From JANPJV01 sp031425695 (GTDB lineage: Bacteria; Pseudomonadota; Gammaproteobacteria; Xanthomonadales; SZUA-5): 29,229 nt of DNA. The position numbers and the translations under genes are program-made. Shown here one piece after another: positions 1 through 9,003 of the stretch (positions are counted from its first letter, which is position 1; each line of letters opens with the position of its first letter). The notes under the pieces were generated by a model. The model worked only from the letters and a program-made list of their open reading frames with translations. It was not told the DNA's origin and did no database searches. Location: the NCBI GenBank assembly GCA_031425695.1, contig JANPJV010000071.1, positions 1 to 29,229 of the forward strand, written 5' to 3'.

Positions 1-1
1 C

Positions 2-3000
2 CTGAGCGTCGATGGTCGCCCGATCTTCCCACTGGCGCGCGAGGGCGCCACGGTCTGGCTGGAGCGCAAGGCCGAAACCACGGAAAGCGATGCACTCGAG
101 ATCACCGTGCACCGGCTGTGGACCGATGCGATCCCGCAGACGCTGTCCACGCGCATCGAGCTGCATGTCGCCGGCAAGGCGCGCGAGATCAAGCTTGGCC
201 CGGCGTGGCCGGAAGGGCACGAGCTGGTTTCGGTCGGCGGTGGCCTCGCGGCCGTGGTCGAGCCCGGGCGCATCCTGCGTGTGCAGGCGAGCGCGGGCAG
301 CCATCTACTTCACCTGGAGACGCGTGCGCTCGAACCGGCAGCGACGCTCGCGTTCGATTTCCCGGGCGAACAGTGGCCCGAGCACGAGGTGTGGAGTTTC
401 CGCGCCGATCACCGCCTGCGCGTGGTCGACGTGAGCGGCGCCAATCCCATCGATCCGGCGCAGGGCGAAGTGCCTGGCGAATGGCGCGATCTACCCGCCT
501 TTGCGATGGCCTCTGGCGAGGCGCTGACGCTGACCGAGCGCAGCCGCGGCCTGGGCGACAACGCCAATCGCCTGCAGCTTGCGCGCGAGTTGTGGCTGGA
601 TTTCGACGGCGCCGGTTACACGGTGCAGGACCGCATTGGCGGACGCATGCGCCAGGGTTTCCGGCTCGACCTGGCGCCGCCTTACGTGCTGCTCTCGGCC
701 AGTGAACGCGGCGAGCCGTTGCTGGTGACCGCCGGCGCGGACGCCAAGCTGCGTGGCTTCGAGGTCCGCTATCCGACGCTCAATGTGGATAGCAGCGCGC
801 GCCTTCCGCGGGTGGGTGGCTTTCTCACGCATGGCTGGAGCGAGCGCCTCGACAGCATGCGCGCCACCCTGCACCTGCCACCCGGGTACCGGCTGCTGCA
901 TGCCGGCGGTGTCGACCGCGCGCCGCAGGCGTGGCTCGAGCACTGGGATATCTATGCGGTTTTCATCGCCGCGTTCGCGGTGGTGCTGGCCTGGCGCCTC
1001 GGTGGTTACGGGCTCGCCGGCGCGGTCGCCGTATTCGCGCTGCTGTCCGCGCACGAAAGCGAGGCGCCGCACTACAGCCTGATCGCTCTGCTGCTGTTCA
1101 CGCTCGCCTGGCGCTCGCTCAATGCCGGGCGTGTGCGCCGCCTGCTCGGCGCGACGGCGGTGTTCTGCGCGCTCGTCTTTGCGTGGAACGCGCTGCCGTT
1201 CGCCTTGCAACAAGCGCGCTATGCGCTGCATCCGCAATTGGCGACGGCGGGCTATGAACCGCCGGGCCAAGGCGTGATCGATGTCGTCATGACGGAGTCG
1301 GCACCAATGGACCAGATGGAGGGTGGCGTCGCCAACGAGGTGATGCCATCCGCGCCGCCCCCACCGCCGGCACCGCCCGCCGAGCCGATGCCACAGCGCA
1401 TGCAAAGCTCAATGTCGCAGATCCAGGTCAGCGGTTCGATGCGCAAGCGTGCCGCAGTGATGGAACGCTATGCCAAGGACGCCGTGGTGCAAGCCGGCGT
1501 CGGCCGCCCGACCTGGCGCTGGAGCCAGGTTGACCTGGTCTTCGACGGGCCGGTCGACGCCGCCCAGTCGACACGGCTGTGGCTGGCGCCGCCCCTGGTG
1601 ACTGCGATCTGGCGTTTCGCCATCGTCATCGCGCTCGGTGCGATCGCCATCGCATTGGCACGCCTGCCGCGCTGGCGCTACCCGCGCAATCCGGTCGCAG
1701 CCGCGCTTGCGCTGCTGCTGCTCTGCCTGCCTGGCTGGGCGGGCGCGGAGATCCCCACCAGCGATCTGCTCGCAACGCTCGAACAGCGCCTTACCAAGGC
1801 GCCTGCGTGCGCGCCGGGTTGCGGACGCCTGGCCGAAGCGACGCTGCGCATCGAGGGTGATCGGCTGACGCTCGACGTCGACGCCCATGCCGCCGAGCGT
1901 ATCCTGGTCCCGCTGCCGCTCGACGATGCGGCGCTGTCGGACGTCGCGGTCAAGGTCGATGGCGCCGATGCCGGGCTGGTCGGATCGGCGCAATCGCCGG
2001 CCTCGGTGTGGGTCGCGGTCGAACGCGGTGTACATCGAATCACGCTCACCGCACGCGTGCGCAACGATCGCGTCGCACTCGACTTTGCGCTGCCGCCAGC
2101 GCAGCTCACGCTGGCTGTCGACGGCTGGAATGCCACGGGCCTGCGCGAAGGACGGCTGCTCGCGGAGCGCCTGGAACTGGTGCGCGAGGCCCCGAGCACG
2201 ACCGCGGAAAGCACCAGCACGCGGGTGCCGGTCAAGCCCTTCGTGCGGGTCGAGCGCGAGATTTCGCTCGACCTCGACTGGACCGTGCTGACGCGCGTAT
2301 TCCGCGTGGCGCCGCAGGAGGGTGGCTTCAGCGTCAAGGTGCCATTGCTCGCCGGTGAGCAGCCGACCGATCCGACGCTGCGCGTCAACGCCGGCGTCGC
2401 CGAAGTCACCCTGCAACCGGGCCAGGCCTATGCCGAGATCAGCTCGCGCCTGCCGCGCTCGGAAACAGTTTCCCTGACCGCGCCCGCGCTCGCCGATCGC
2501 GCTGAAGTCTGGCGTGTCGTGGTTGGCCCGAGCCTGTCGATGCAGTCGTCGGGCGTGCCGGTCAGCGAGCCGGCTGCCGGCATCGACGAAGACGACCTGT
2601 GGCAGCACGAGTTCTATCCGCTCCCCGGCGAAACCCTGGTGCTGACGATCTCGCGCCCGGCCGCGGTGCCCGGCGCGACCCTGGTCGCCGACAGTGTTTC
2701 GCTGAGCACCGATGTCGGGACTCGCAGCCGCACCCAGACCTTGTCCGCAGAGTTGCGCGCGACCCAGGGCGGCAGCCACGCGCTCGCGCTTCCCGCGGAC
2801 GCGGAGCTGTTGAACGTCAGCGTCGACGGCCGCGCGCTCAGCCTCAAGCTCGAGAACGGCGTGCTCACGGTGCCGATCAAGCCGGGCACGCAGAAACTCG
2901 ACCTGTCGTGGCGCGAGGACGTCGGCGCAGGCCTGCTGACGCGGACCCCGGCGCTCGATCTCAAGCTCGACGCCGCCAACATCCAGCTGCGCATCGGCCT

Positions 3001-3625
3001 CCCGGACGATCGCTGGATCCTGCAGCTCGGCGGCCCGGCGGTCGGCCCTGCGGTGCTCTACTGGTCGGCACTGCTGGTGATGCTGGGACTCGGCTACGGG
3101 CTCGGCCGGAGTGGCCGCGCACTGTTGCCGGTGCATGCGTGGATGCTGCTGGTCGTCGGATTCTCGACCCTCAGCGCGGTCCCGTTTTTCATCGTCGCCG
3201 TGGCCTTCATCGCCCTCGATGCCCGCCGTCGGCACCCGCCGCTCGCCTTGCCGCCGCTGGCATTCAATTTCCTGCAACTGGTGCTGACGGGATTGAGCGT
3301 GCTTGCCTTCGGCTCATTGGTCGGGGCCATACCGGTCGGACTGCTCGGCTCGCCGGACATGCACATCACCGGCGGCTACGGCTATGAGCGGCTCGCATGG
3401 CTCGCCGATCGCAGCCAGGGCGCATTGCCCCAGGCGTGGGTCGTCGCGCTGCCGATCTGGATCTACAAGGCGCTCATGCTGAGCTTCGCCCTCTGGCTCG
3501 CCAACGCCCTGGTCGGCTGGATCAAACTCGCCTGGAATGCGCTCATCACCGGCGGCGGCTGGAAGCCGGTGCGGGAGCTGCGCCCGGCACCGGCGCCGCT
3601 GGTGGATTCGGGCAAAAGTCCCTGA
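2..3625 (+). CDS. Large multi-pass membrane protein of unknown function, 5' end outside the window
   Basis: The frame is open from base 2 with no stop, so the gene starts upstream; the GTG at 107 is internal. About 1,207 residues are visible, ending at a TGA. Numbering from base 2, there is a beta-rich soluble region (1-310), about four hydrophobic helices (316-403), a proline-rich linker (about 449-465, PPPPPAPPAEP), two helices (about 531-581), a second long soluble region (about 582-1015) and about five helices to the C-terminus. This gives two probably periplasmic domains held by three membrane bundles. No catalytic motif was recognised. Near the end are the phrases GSPDMHITGGYGYERLAWL and LPIWIYKALMLSFALWLAN. 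I do not recognise a named family; a conserved proteobacterial membrane protein is the safest call. Long opposite-strand frames here are shadows of its GC-rich codons. Confidence 0.85.
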   Translation: MSVDGRPIFPLAREGATVWLERKAETTESDALEITVHRLWTDAIPQTLSTRIELHVAGKAREIKLGPAWPEGHELVSVGGGLAAVVEPGRILRVQASAGSHLLHLETRALEPAATLAFDFPGEQWPEHEVWSFRADHRLRVVDVSGANPIDPAQGEVPGEWRDLPAFAMASGEALTLTERSRGLGDNANRLQLARELWLDFDGAGYTVQDRIGGRMRQGFRLDLAPPYVLLSASERGEPLLVTAGADAKLRGFEVRYPTLNVDSSARLPRVGGFLTHGWSERLDSMRATLHLPPGYRLLHAGGVDRAPQAWLEHWDIYAVFIAAFAVVLAWRLGGYGLAGAVAVFALLSAHESEAPHYSLIALLLFTLAWRSLNAGRVRRLLGATAVFCALVFAWNALPFALQQARYALHPQLATAGYEPPGQGVIDVVMTESAPMDQMEGGVANEVMPSAPPPPPAPPAEPMPQRMQSSMSQIQVSGSMRKRAAVMERYAKDAVVQAGVGRPTWRWSQVDLVFDGPVDAAQSTRLWLAPPLVTAIWRFAIVIALGAIAIALARLPRWRYPRNPVAAALALLLLCLPGWAGAEIPTSDLLATLEQRLTKAPACAPGCGRLAEATLRIEGDRLTLDVDAHAAERILVPLPLDDAALSDVAVKVDGADAGLVGSAQSPASVWVAVERGVHRITLTARVRNDRVALDFALPPAQLTLAVDGWNATGLREGRLLAERLELVREAPSTTAESTSTRVPVKPFVRVEREISLDLDWTVLTRVFRVAPQEGGFSVKVPLLAGEQPTDPTLRVNAGVAEVTLQPGQAYAEISSRLPRSETVSLTAPALADRAEVWRVVVGPSLSMQSSGVPVSEPAAGIDEDDLWQHEFYPLPGETLVLTISRPAAVPGATLVADSVSLSTDVGTRSRTQTLSAELRATQGGSHALALPADAELLNVSVDGRALSLKLENGVLTVPIKPGTQKLDLSWREDVGAGLLTRTPALDLKLDAANIQLRIGLPDDRWILQLGGPAVGPAVLYWSALLVMLGLGYGLGRSGRALLPVHAWMLLVVGFSTLSAVPFFIVAVAFIALDARRRHPPLALPPLAFNFLQLVLTGLSVLAFGSLVGAIPVGLLGSPDMHITGGYGYERLAWLADRSQGALPQAWVVALPIWIYKALMLSFALWLANALVGWIKLAWNALITGGGWKPVRELRPAPAPLVDSGKSP

Positions 3626-3645
3626 CTTTTGCCCGGTTTGAGTGT

Positions 3646-3684
3646 GTAGCCAGCGGGGCGAAGACGCGGTCTTCGCCCCGCTAC
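3646..3684. repeat. GTAG-type palindromic stem-loop (REP-like)
   Basis: A perfect 14 bp inverted repeat (3652-3665 with 3669-3682, core AGCGGGGCGAAGAC) closes a 3-base GCG loop. It is framed by GTAG (3646-3649) and CTAC (3681-3684). It lies 20 bases past the stop of the large membrane gene, at a convergent junction. There is no T-run on either side, so it is not a standard intrinsic terminator, though the stem could still stop or protect transcripts. The GTAG/CTAC frame matches the REP type described for Xanthomonadales and their RAYT transposases (established knowledge; membership is inferred). Confidence 0.7.
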
Positions 3685-3775
3685 GACCGGAACGCCTTGT
3701 CTCAAAAAAATCAAATAACGAAGCGCCTCGCGGGCCGAAGCCGGCTGAATATCGGCCCTGCTGATGATGCCGGCG

Positions 3776-4630
3776 CTAATCTCGAGGGAACTGGGGGAGT
3801 CCCGCAGGATAACCACAAGACTGCTGTTGCCTAGGCAGTCGCGCCAATATATAGAGTGCCGATGTGTTGTTCGGCGTCAGCATTCGTTGATCGCCACACG
3901 CGCGGATAAGTGACTCAGAAAGACGGACTCCTTCGTTGTTTCCCAGCAACCGCTCGAGCCGGGCATTCAAATAGACGGAAAAAAGCGCACCACCGCGCTC
4001 GCCGGTCTGCCTGATATGCGCCATCACCCGCGCATGCTGTCCGATAAATTGGTTCCGCATGCCGGGAGGGATGTGTTCGAGATAAGGCCCGGACCATTGT
4101 TCCGGCAGCATCGCTTGCATTTCATTCATCAAATGGTCCGCGGTCAGTCCGGCGATTTTTCCGTGCGAACACGTAATGATGGTGCAATCCGCGCTCATGC
4201 GCGCGAAATCATAAGCGATGACTTCTTCCAGCGCCGGGAACCCATGCGCCAGCATCCATGCCTGTACCAGCTTGGAGTCGAACTGGTATGCGGTCCCGTA
4301 GCTGTCAACGAATCGCCGCGCTTGATCCTGTTGGCTGCTTGGGAGCGAAGATATCCAAACCTCGGCGTTGTCCGTGAGCCTACTGGACTCGACTCCAGGT
4401 ATCCGATTCCCCAGCGGCAATGCCCACTGAGTGGTGCGCTCGACTTCCGCGCGCCAACTAGCGGCAGGTGACGAAGTAGCGGCAGCCGGCTGCGAAGGCG
4501 CCGGCTTAATGGGAACCGCTCCGATAGGAGGACCTGACGTGCCCACAGGCTGCTTGCGGTCAACGGCAAACTGAAATTCAGCGAGAGACAGCCCGGCGGC
4601 TAAGATGATCCAAAGAATAGCTCGTTTCAC
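3776..4630 (-). CDS. Uncharacterised protein with N-terminal membrane anchor or signal peptide
   Basis: The longest frame opens at ATG 4693 (305 residues). I prefer the GTG at 4630 because it puts a clean hydrophobic segment at the start (VKRAILWIILAAGLSLAEF), giving 284 residues; neither start has a strong ribosome site. After the anchor comes a Pro/Ala-rich linker (PIKPAPSQPAAATSSPAAS) and a mixed alpha-helical domain with few cysteines. No family motif was recognised. Codon and base use are clearly less GC-rich than in the flanking genes, and the gene sits in an AT-richer islet with the frameshifted gene at 4802-5360. An exported or periplasmic location is likely; the function is unknown. 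Confidence 0.7.
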   Translation of the reverse strand: MKRAILWIILAAGLSLAEFQFAVDRKQPVGTSGPPIGAVPIKPAPSQPAAATSSPAASWRAEVERTTQWALPLGNRIPGVESSRLTDNAEVWISSLPSSQQDQARRFVDSYGTAYQFDSKLVQAWMLAHGFPALEEVIAYDFARMSADCTIITCSHGKIAGLTADHLMNEMQAMLPEQWSGPYLEHIPPGMRNQFIGQHARVMAHIRQTGERGGALFSVYLNARLERLLGNNEGVRLSESLIRACGDQRMLTPNNTSALYILARLPRQQQSCGYPAGLPQFPRD

Positions 4631-4801
4631 GGTGTTAGTCCGAGCACTGATTCGAATCAGAATTCTGGTGCCAGCGTGCACAGATGCGCGCATTATCGGC
4701 TCGAAGGCTCATCGATAAGCCGCCTCCTACCGCCGCTCCTTGAAAGCTATCCCTGAAGCCGTCGCATAAATCTGGAAAAAAGTTGCCGCTGCAAGCGTTG
4801 G

Positions 4802-5360
4802 TCAATTGGGTTCGAAGATTGTTGCTGCAGTCGCTAAACGGAGTCGCAGCTTCCGCAATACAAAGGTTGAAAGAAGAACATTCTGCGCAAAGTTAAGGTT
4901 GCCGTTTGCGAACGGCTCTGCGAACGGCTCATTAACATTCCCGGAATAGAATTCGCCGAAGGTATCGTGCAGTGTTGATCCCAGGGACTCAAACGCACCG
5001 CCTTGGCAATTTGATCCGTACTGAGCTTGGTAATCTGCGGAAGAAAATATTGACTCCCGGGACCCGCGGCGCAGTGGCGCAATCGGCCGGCTGCTCCGCT
5101 CGAAGTCTCGCGCAAAACTGCGCCTTGTCTACTGGCGGCGCGTCGTCGGTGATCTCACCATTGTGGGTCTGAAGCTCTATCGCCGCCTCCCGGAGTCCCC
5201 TTAAAATTGTCGCGCATCCTTCACCACGACAAACAATAGTCCCGCCACCGATTGCTCGCCCAGAGCTTATCACCTCTCCCAGCAACGTATCCGAAACTGC
5301 GGTTGCATGAAACCCAAGCATTGCGAGCACGAGGAATACTTTGGCGATTGGAAGATTCAA
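4802..5360 (-). pseudogene. Small secreted protein with an apparent 1-base frameshift
   Basis: The first frame (5360-4989, 123 residues) starts with a signal peptide (MNLPIAKVFLVLAMLGFHATA) and a Cys-containing domain (GGGTIVCRGEGCATIL, CARLRAEQPADCATAP). It then turns into basic low-quality sequence after PGVNI. Dropping one base from the T-run (minus strand; AAAA at 5044-5047) continues in another frame as SSADYQAQYGSNCQGG, AFESLGSTLHDTFGEF, YSGNVNEPFA and on to a TGA at 4802-4804. This second part has far more protein-like composition than the annotated tail. The total length of 559 bases is 3n+1, as one inserted base predicts; the restored protein would be 185 residues. The tail also carries a 12 bp tandem duplication (4907-4930). 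The family is not recognised. A sequencing error, a pseudogene or a programmed slip would all fit. Confidence 0.6.
4907..4930. repeat. 12 bp perfect tandem duplication
   Basis: TGCGAACGGCTC occurs twice back to back (4907-4918, 4919-4930). In the restored minus-strand frame it encodes EPFA-EPFA, so it adds four residues without breaking the frame. It lies in the 3' part of the frameshifted secreted gene. Confidence 0.85.
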
Positions 5361-5535
5361 GCGACTGCTCCATTTAGTGGCCAGCTACGGCGGTGTAAAG
5401 AGGCGCGCACCCTACATTCGTCAGATCTAACAATCAAACACAAGTATGAATGCCGTGAAATTGCCAAATGGGCGCGCAGTATGCAGGTGCTGCCGCCTTT
5501 GGCGATCAACGGACTTCAGGGACCCGAAACCGCTC
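5361..5535. other. Intergenic, AT-rich, no recognised feature
   Basis: This spacer lies between the broken secreted gene and the acid phosphatase stop codon. It is markedly AT-rich compared with the rest of the window (for example 5421-5460) and probably holds the promoter of the upstream end of the secreted gene. No clear -35/-10 pair or terminator could be assigned by eye. Confidence 0.4.
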
Positions 5536-6522
5536 TTACGGTTCGAACCCACCCTTGATGATCTTGTCCGCGTCTTCCGCGAGCCCCAGCGCCGCGAGCT
5601 TGGCGCGGCGGGCGTCGGGTTGGGTCATGCCGGCGGTGTAGAGGGTTTCCCAGGAGCCGTACATGGGATTGGGCAGCATGATCCAGCGCGTTCCGAGCCA
5701 GGCGCGGTTGGCCTCTACGACGCCGTAGCGGCTTTCGCGCGATTGCTCGGGGGCCGGGATGTCGATGAGGTCATGCAGGTTGTCGCCGACCAGCATGATG
5801 ATGCGGTGGGTCTTGGCGATCTCGGCCCGGCGCGGGCCTTTTTCCTTCCAGCCGCGGGAGGCGTCGCGGAACAGGAAGGTGCGGGCATCGCCGGTGTTGG
5901 GAAAGCCGAGCGCGGCCAAGTTGATGCGCGTCGGTTCGTCCTCGTCGAAGAGACGCTCGGCGGCGGGTTTGCGTGCCTGCTCGGCTTCGTCGAAGACCTC
6001 GCGGTTGGAGACATAGAAGACGGTCACGCCGCGCGCGGCAGCGGCTTTGAGGAACTCGAGCGCCCCGGGCAACGCTGGTGCGTCGTGACGCTGCACATAC
6101 TGATTCCAGGTCGGTTTCTCATAGGGCCGACCGCTGCGGAGCTGGTGCAACATGTAATCGGAGGTGTCGAGCACGGTTTCGTCGACGTCGACGATGATCG
6201 CAGGCGGCAGTTTCCCGAAACCTCCGGCTTTCATCTGGTCGACGTCCGCGCTCCAGTTCGCGCGATTCTTGGGATCGAGCGCGGCGTCGAGCGCCTTGCC
6301 GGCCTGGCCATACGCCTGCAGGTAGCTCGCCCGCACTTCGGCCGACGTGCGTCCCCAGAGCACTGCGTTGAGCAGGTCCAGCGAGTGGTTGTCGACGTGG
6401 GCCGGCGCGGGTTCTGCTACCGGCGCGAGGGCTGGCGGCGGATCGTCGCGCTCGACCGTGACCGTACAGGCCGGCAGCAACAATGCCAGGCCGAGGCTCA
6501 ACCACTTTCGTTCCAGGCTCAT
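5536..6522 (-). CDS. HAD-superfamily class C-type acid phosphatase lipoprotein (5'-nucleotidase, e(P4) family)
   Basis: A 328-residue outer-membrane-type lipoprotein that would hydrolyse phosphomonoesters, including nucleotides, on the periplasmic side or cell surface. The signal peptide ends in a lipobox, LLPAC, with Cys19. HAD motif I is DVDETVLD (D112 nucleophile, D114); motif II is YVSNRE; the conserved basic residue lies in GWKEKGPRRAEI; motif III is LVGDNLHDL. This order and spacing match the HAD IIIB / e(P4) acid phosphatase family, as does the length after an extended N-terminus. The start is set at ATG 6522, with GGAG six bases upstream, rather than the in-frame ATG at 6537. It is co-directional with kup upstream but separated by 218 bases, so it probably has its own promoter. 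Confidence 0.92.
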   Translation of the reverse strand: MSLERKWLSLGLALLLPACTVTVERDDPPPALAPVAEPAPAHVDNHSLDLLNAVLWGRTSAEVRASYLQAYGQAGKALDAALDPKNRANWSADVDQMKAGGFGKLPPAIIVDVDETVLDTSDYMLHQLRSGRPYEKPTWNQYVQRHDAPALPGALEFLKAAAARGVTVFYVSNREVFDEAEQARKPAAERLFDEDEPTRINLAALGFPNTGDARTFLFRDASRGWKEKGPRRAEIAKTHRIIMLVGDNLHDLIDIPAPEQSRESRYGVVEANRAWLGTRWIMLPNPMYGSWETLYTAGMTQPDARRAKLAALGLAEDADKIIKGGFEP

Positions 6523-6528
6523 TGATTT

Positions 6529-6532
6529 CTCC
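6529..6532 (-). promoter_or_regulatory. Ribosome binding site deciding the acid phosphatase start
   Basis: GGAG on the minus strand lies six bases before ATG 6522. It overlaps the codons after the alternative ATG at 6537, which has no comparable site. Confidence 0.65.
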
Positions 6533-6740
6533 AGCATTCGTGGGGCGCAAGGCTAGCCGTTTTCAGCGCCTGGTCGTCGTGCCGGACACAGCAAGCGGGG
6601 GCGGGCCAAGCAACCGCACCGCGCTTAATGCCGATGTCCATGGATCAAGAAAAGGCCCCGGGGATCCAAGTGGGCGAACGGTCGCCAAGTACGGCAGCGC
6701 CCCGACCGTCATGCCCCTGTCCAGCGTGACCGAGCCCGGA

Positions 6741-8660
6741 TCAAATCTGCACGTTGGACCCGAGGTCGACCAAGCGATCGGACGGAATGCGATAAAAAGC
6801 AGACGGCGGCGCGGCATTGCGGCGCATGACCGCGAACAGCCGGTCGCGCAAGTAATGCATCCCGCGGTCCTTGCTCGCCAGCACGCTCTCACTGCTCGTG
6901 AAGTAAGTCGTCGTGGCGGGGTCGACGACCAGCGACCCGCGATCGGATGCGCCGATCAATGCCTTCGGGACATCGGCAACTTCCATGAATCCGAACCGGA
7001 CCGTGGCCCGGGAGAAGCCGTCGCCCAATGCCTCGATCGTGAGCCGGTCGGCAAGCGCCGCGTATGGTATCGGCACGCCTTCGACATGCAGGATGATGTT
7101 CTGCTGGTGCAGCACCTGGTTGTGCCGGAGATTTTGAACGAGGGCATTGGGCACCACACTCGGGTCCGATGTCAGGAAGACCGCGGTACCGGCCACCCGG
7201 TGCGGCGGTGCTTGCAGCAGCGACGTTGCAAAGTCTTCCAGCTTCGCACGACCCTTGCGAAGCTCGGCACGCAGGAGCTGTTGGCCGCGGCGCCAGGTGC
7301 GCATCATGGTGAAAGCAACGATGCCGATGAACAGTGGCACCCAGGCGCCGATGCCGCTGAACAGCTTCGCACCGTTGGCGACCAGGAACGCAACGTCGAT
7401 CACGAAAAACATCACACACAGCGGCAGCACCCAGGCTCTCGCGCGCGGCCAGCTGGTGTAAGCGACAACCGCCAGCAGCAACGTGTCGATCAGCATCGTG
7501 CCGGTGACCGACAACCCATAGGCAGTGGCCAGCGCGGTCGAGCTGCCGAATCCGAGGGCGAGCACCACCACCGATCCGAACAGCATCCAGTTGATGGCGG
7601 GCACATAGACTTGCCCCATGGTCTCGCTGGAGGTGTAGCGGATGGTCAAGCGCGGCAGATAGCCGAGTTGGATGGCCTGTGCCGTGACCGAAAAGGCACC
7701 GGTAATGACCGCCTGCGAAGCGACTGCGGCGGCAACGGTGGCTAACCCAAGCATCGGAATCTGTGCCCAGCCGGGAATGGACAAATAGAACGGATTGGCG
7801 ACCGCAGCAGGGTTCAGCATCAGCACCGCGCCCTGCCCGAAATAGTTCATGACCAGTGCCGGCAATACAAAGGTGAACCACCCCCACCGAATCGGGCCTT
7901 TGCCGAAATGACCCATGTCCGCGTAAAGCGCCTCGCCACCCGTGATGGTCAATACGACCGCGCCCAGTACCAGGCCGGCGTGCCATCCATGCGAGCCGAA
8001 GAACTGCACCGCCCAGTACGGATTGAGCGCCGCGAGCACGGACGGGTTGGCGACGATGTTCATCATCCCGAAGACGGCCAAGGTGATGAACCAGGTGACC
8101 ATCACCGGACCGAATACTTTGCCAACCCGCGCGGTACCGAAGCGTTGGAACGCAAACAGCCCGACCAGAATCACCAGGCTGATCGGCAGTACCCAGTCTT
8201 TCAGCCGCGGCGAGATCACCTCAAGCCCTTCGACGGCGCCCAGCACCGTGATGGGCGGAGTAATCATCCCGTCGCCAAAGAACAGCGCTGCGCCGAAGAT
8301 GCCGAGGATTCCGACGATGTAGGTCAGCCGAGAGCCGCTCTTGAGACTGCGCTGTGCCAAAGCGGTCAGGGCCATGATCCCGCCCTCGCCCTGGTTGTCC
8401 GCGCGCATGATGACCAGCACGTACTTCAAGGTCACGACCAGGATCAGCGACCAGAAGCCGAGCGAAAGCAAGCCCTTGACCGTGGCCGCGTCGGGCGTCA
8501 GCCCAAAATGCGGGTGGAACATTTCCTTGATCGTGTACAGCGGACTCGTTCCGATGTCGCCGAACACGACGCCCACCGCACCGACGATGAGCGCGACCGA
8601 GGTGGCGGGCGCATGACTGCGGCCGTGGCTTTGCAACGAGTTGTCAGCAGGATTGCGCAT
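6741..8660 (-). CDS. kup: KUP-family low-affinity potassium transporter
   Basis: A 639-residue inner-membrane protein of the KUP/HAK/KT family, which takes up K+ with protons. The family signature GVVFGDIGTSPLYT is at about residues 29-43, followed by ADNQGEGGIMAL and about 12 hydrophobic segments (including FFGDGMITPPITVLGAVEG and GGEALYADMGHFG). The last roughly 170 residues form the soluble cytoplasmic domain usual for bacterial Kup. The length is typical (about 620-640). The start at ATG 8660 lacks a strong Shine-Dalgarno site, but the N-terminal extension before the first helix is normal for the family. The gene is transcribed divergently from ppc across a 348-base spacer. Long plus-strand frames over it are shadows. 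Confidence 0.97.
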   Translation of the reverse strand: MRNPADNSLQSHGRSHAPATSVALIVGAVGVVFGDIGTSPLYTIKEMFHPHFGLTPDAATVKGLLSLGFWSLILVVTLKYVLVIMRADNQGEGGIMALTALAQRSLKSGSRLTYIVGILGIFGAALFFGDGMITPPITVLGAVEGLEVISPRLKDWVLPISLVILVGLFAFQRFGTARVGKVFGPVMVTWFITLAVFGMMNIVANPSVLAALNPYWAVQFFGSHGWHAGLVLGAVVLTITGGEALYADMGHFGKGPIRWGWFTFVLPALVMNYFGQGAVLMLNPAAVANPFYLSIPGWAQIPMLGLATVAAAVASQAVITGAFSVTAQAIQLGYLPRLTIRYTSSETMGQVYVPAINWMLFGSVVVLALGFGSSTALATAYGLSVTGTMLIDTLLLAVVAYTSWPRARAWVLPLCVMFFVIDVAFLVANGAKLFSGIGAWVPLFIGIVAFTMMRTWRRGQQLLRAELRKGRAKLEDFATSLLQAPPHRVAGTAVFLTSDPSVVPNALVQNLRHNQVLHQQNIILHVEGVPIPYAALADRLTIEALGDGFSRATVRFGFMEVADVPKALIGASDRGSLVVDPATTTYFTSSESVLASKDRGMHYLRDRLFAVMRRNAAPPSAFYRIPSDRLVDLGSNVQI

Positions 8661-8773
8661 TGCCCAAGAATACAGACAGGGGAACGCAGTTAAAGCAGCA
8701 ACACGTGAAGCCGGGCTGGTTTGGGTGGTGGGCGCCGCCGAAGAGCCAATGGCTGTCGTCGAAGAGTCCTGCA

Positions 8774-8800
8774 GCGTCTGGCTCGGGGATTCCCAGACGC
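8774..8800. repeat. Inverted repeat in the kup/ppc spacer
   Basis: An 8 bp perfect stem GCGTCTGG/CCAGACGC with an 11-base loop. It can extend by three pairs (GCA/TGC) over one bulged base. It could be an operator, an RNA hairpin or chance; no T-run follows. Confidence 0.5.
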
Positions 8801-8998
8801 ATGCCTATCCGCGGTTCGGCCATGACAATTGGGGGCTCACCGGCGCGCTAATGCGGCACCGGAGGCCGGGTTCGCTTTTCAGTTTCGGTTTCGGAACAAG
8901 GGGCACCTCCCCGCCGCAATCGTATGCATCGCCCGCAACGCGATTCTCGACTGGCGACTCCGCGCGCATCGGGTAGGCTCGGACGAACGCCCGACGCT

Positions 8999-9003
8999 GA
9001 AGG
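8999..9003 (+). promoter_or_regulatory. Ribosome binding site deciding the ppc start
   Basis: GAAGG lies five bases before ATG 9009. It supports this start over an in-frame start at 8829 that would add 60 residues without PEP carboxylase character. Confidence 0.7.

Noticed and set aside
1409..3277. 622-codon minus-strand open frame
   Set aside because: Antisense to the large membrane protein, with Arg/Gln/Asp-rich composition typical of GC-rich shadow frames and no signal or motif.
5446..6525. 359-codon plus-strand open frame
   Set aside because: Antisense to the acid phosphatase, whose HAD motifs are complete on the other strand.
6483..8693. Long plus-strand frames across kup
   Set aside because: Shadow frames of the kup gene; no recognised domain and His/Arg/Gln-biased composition.
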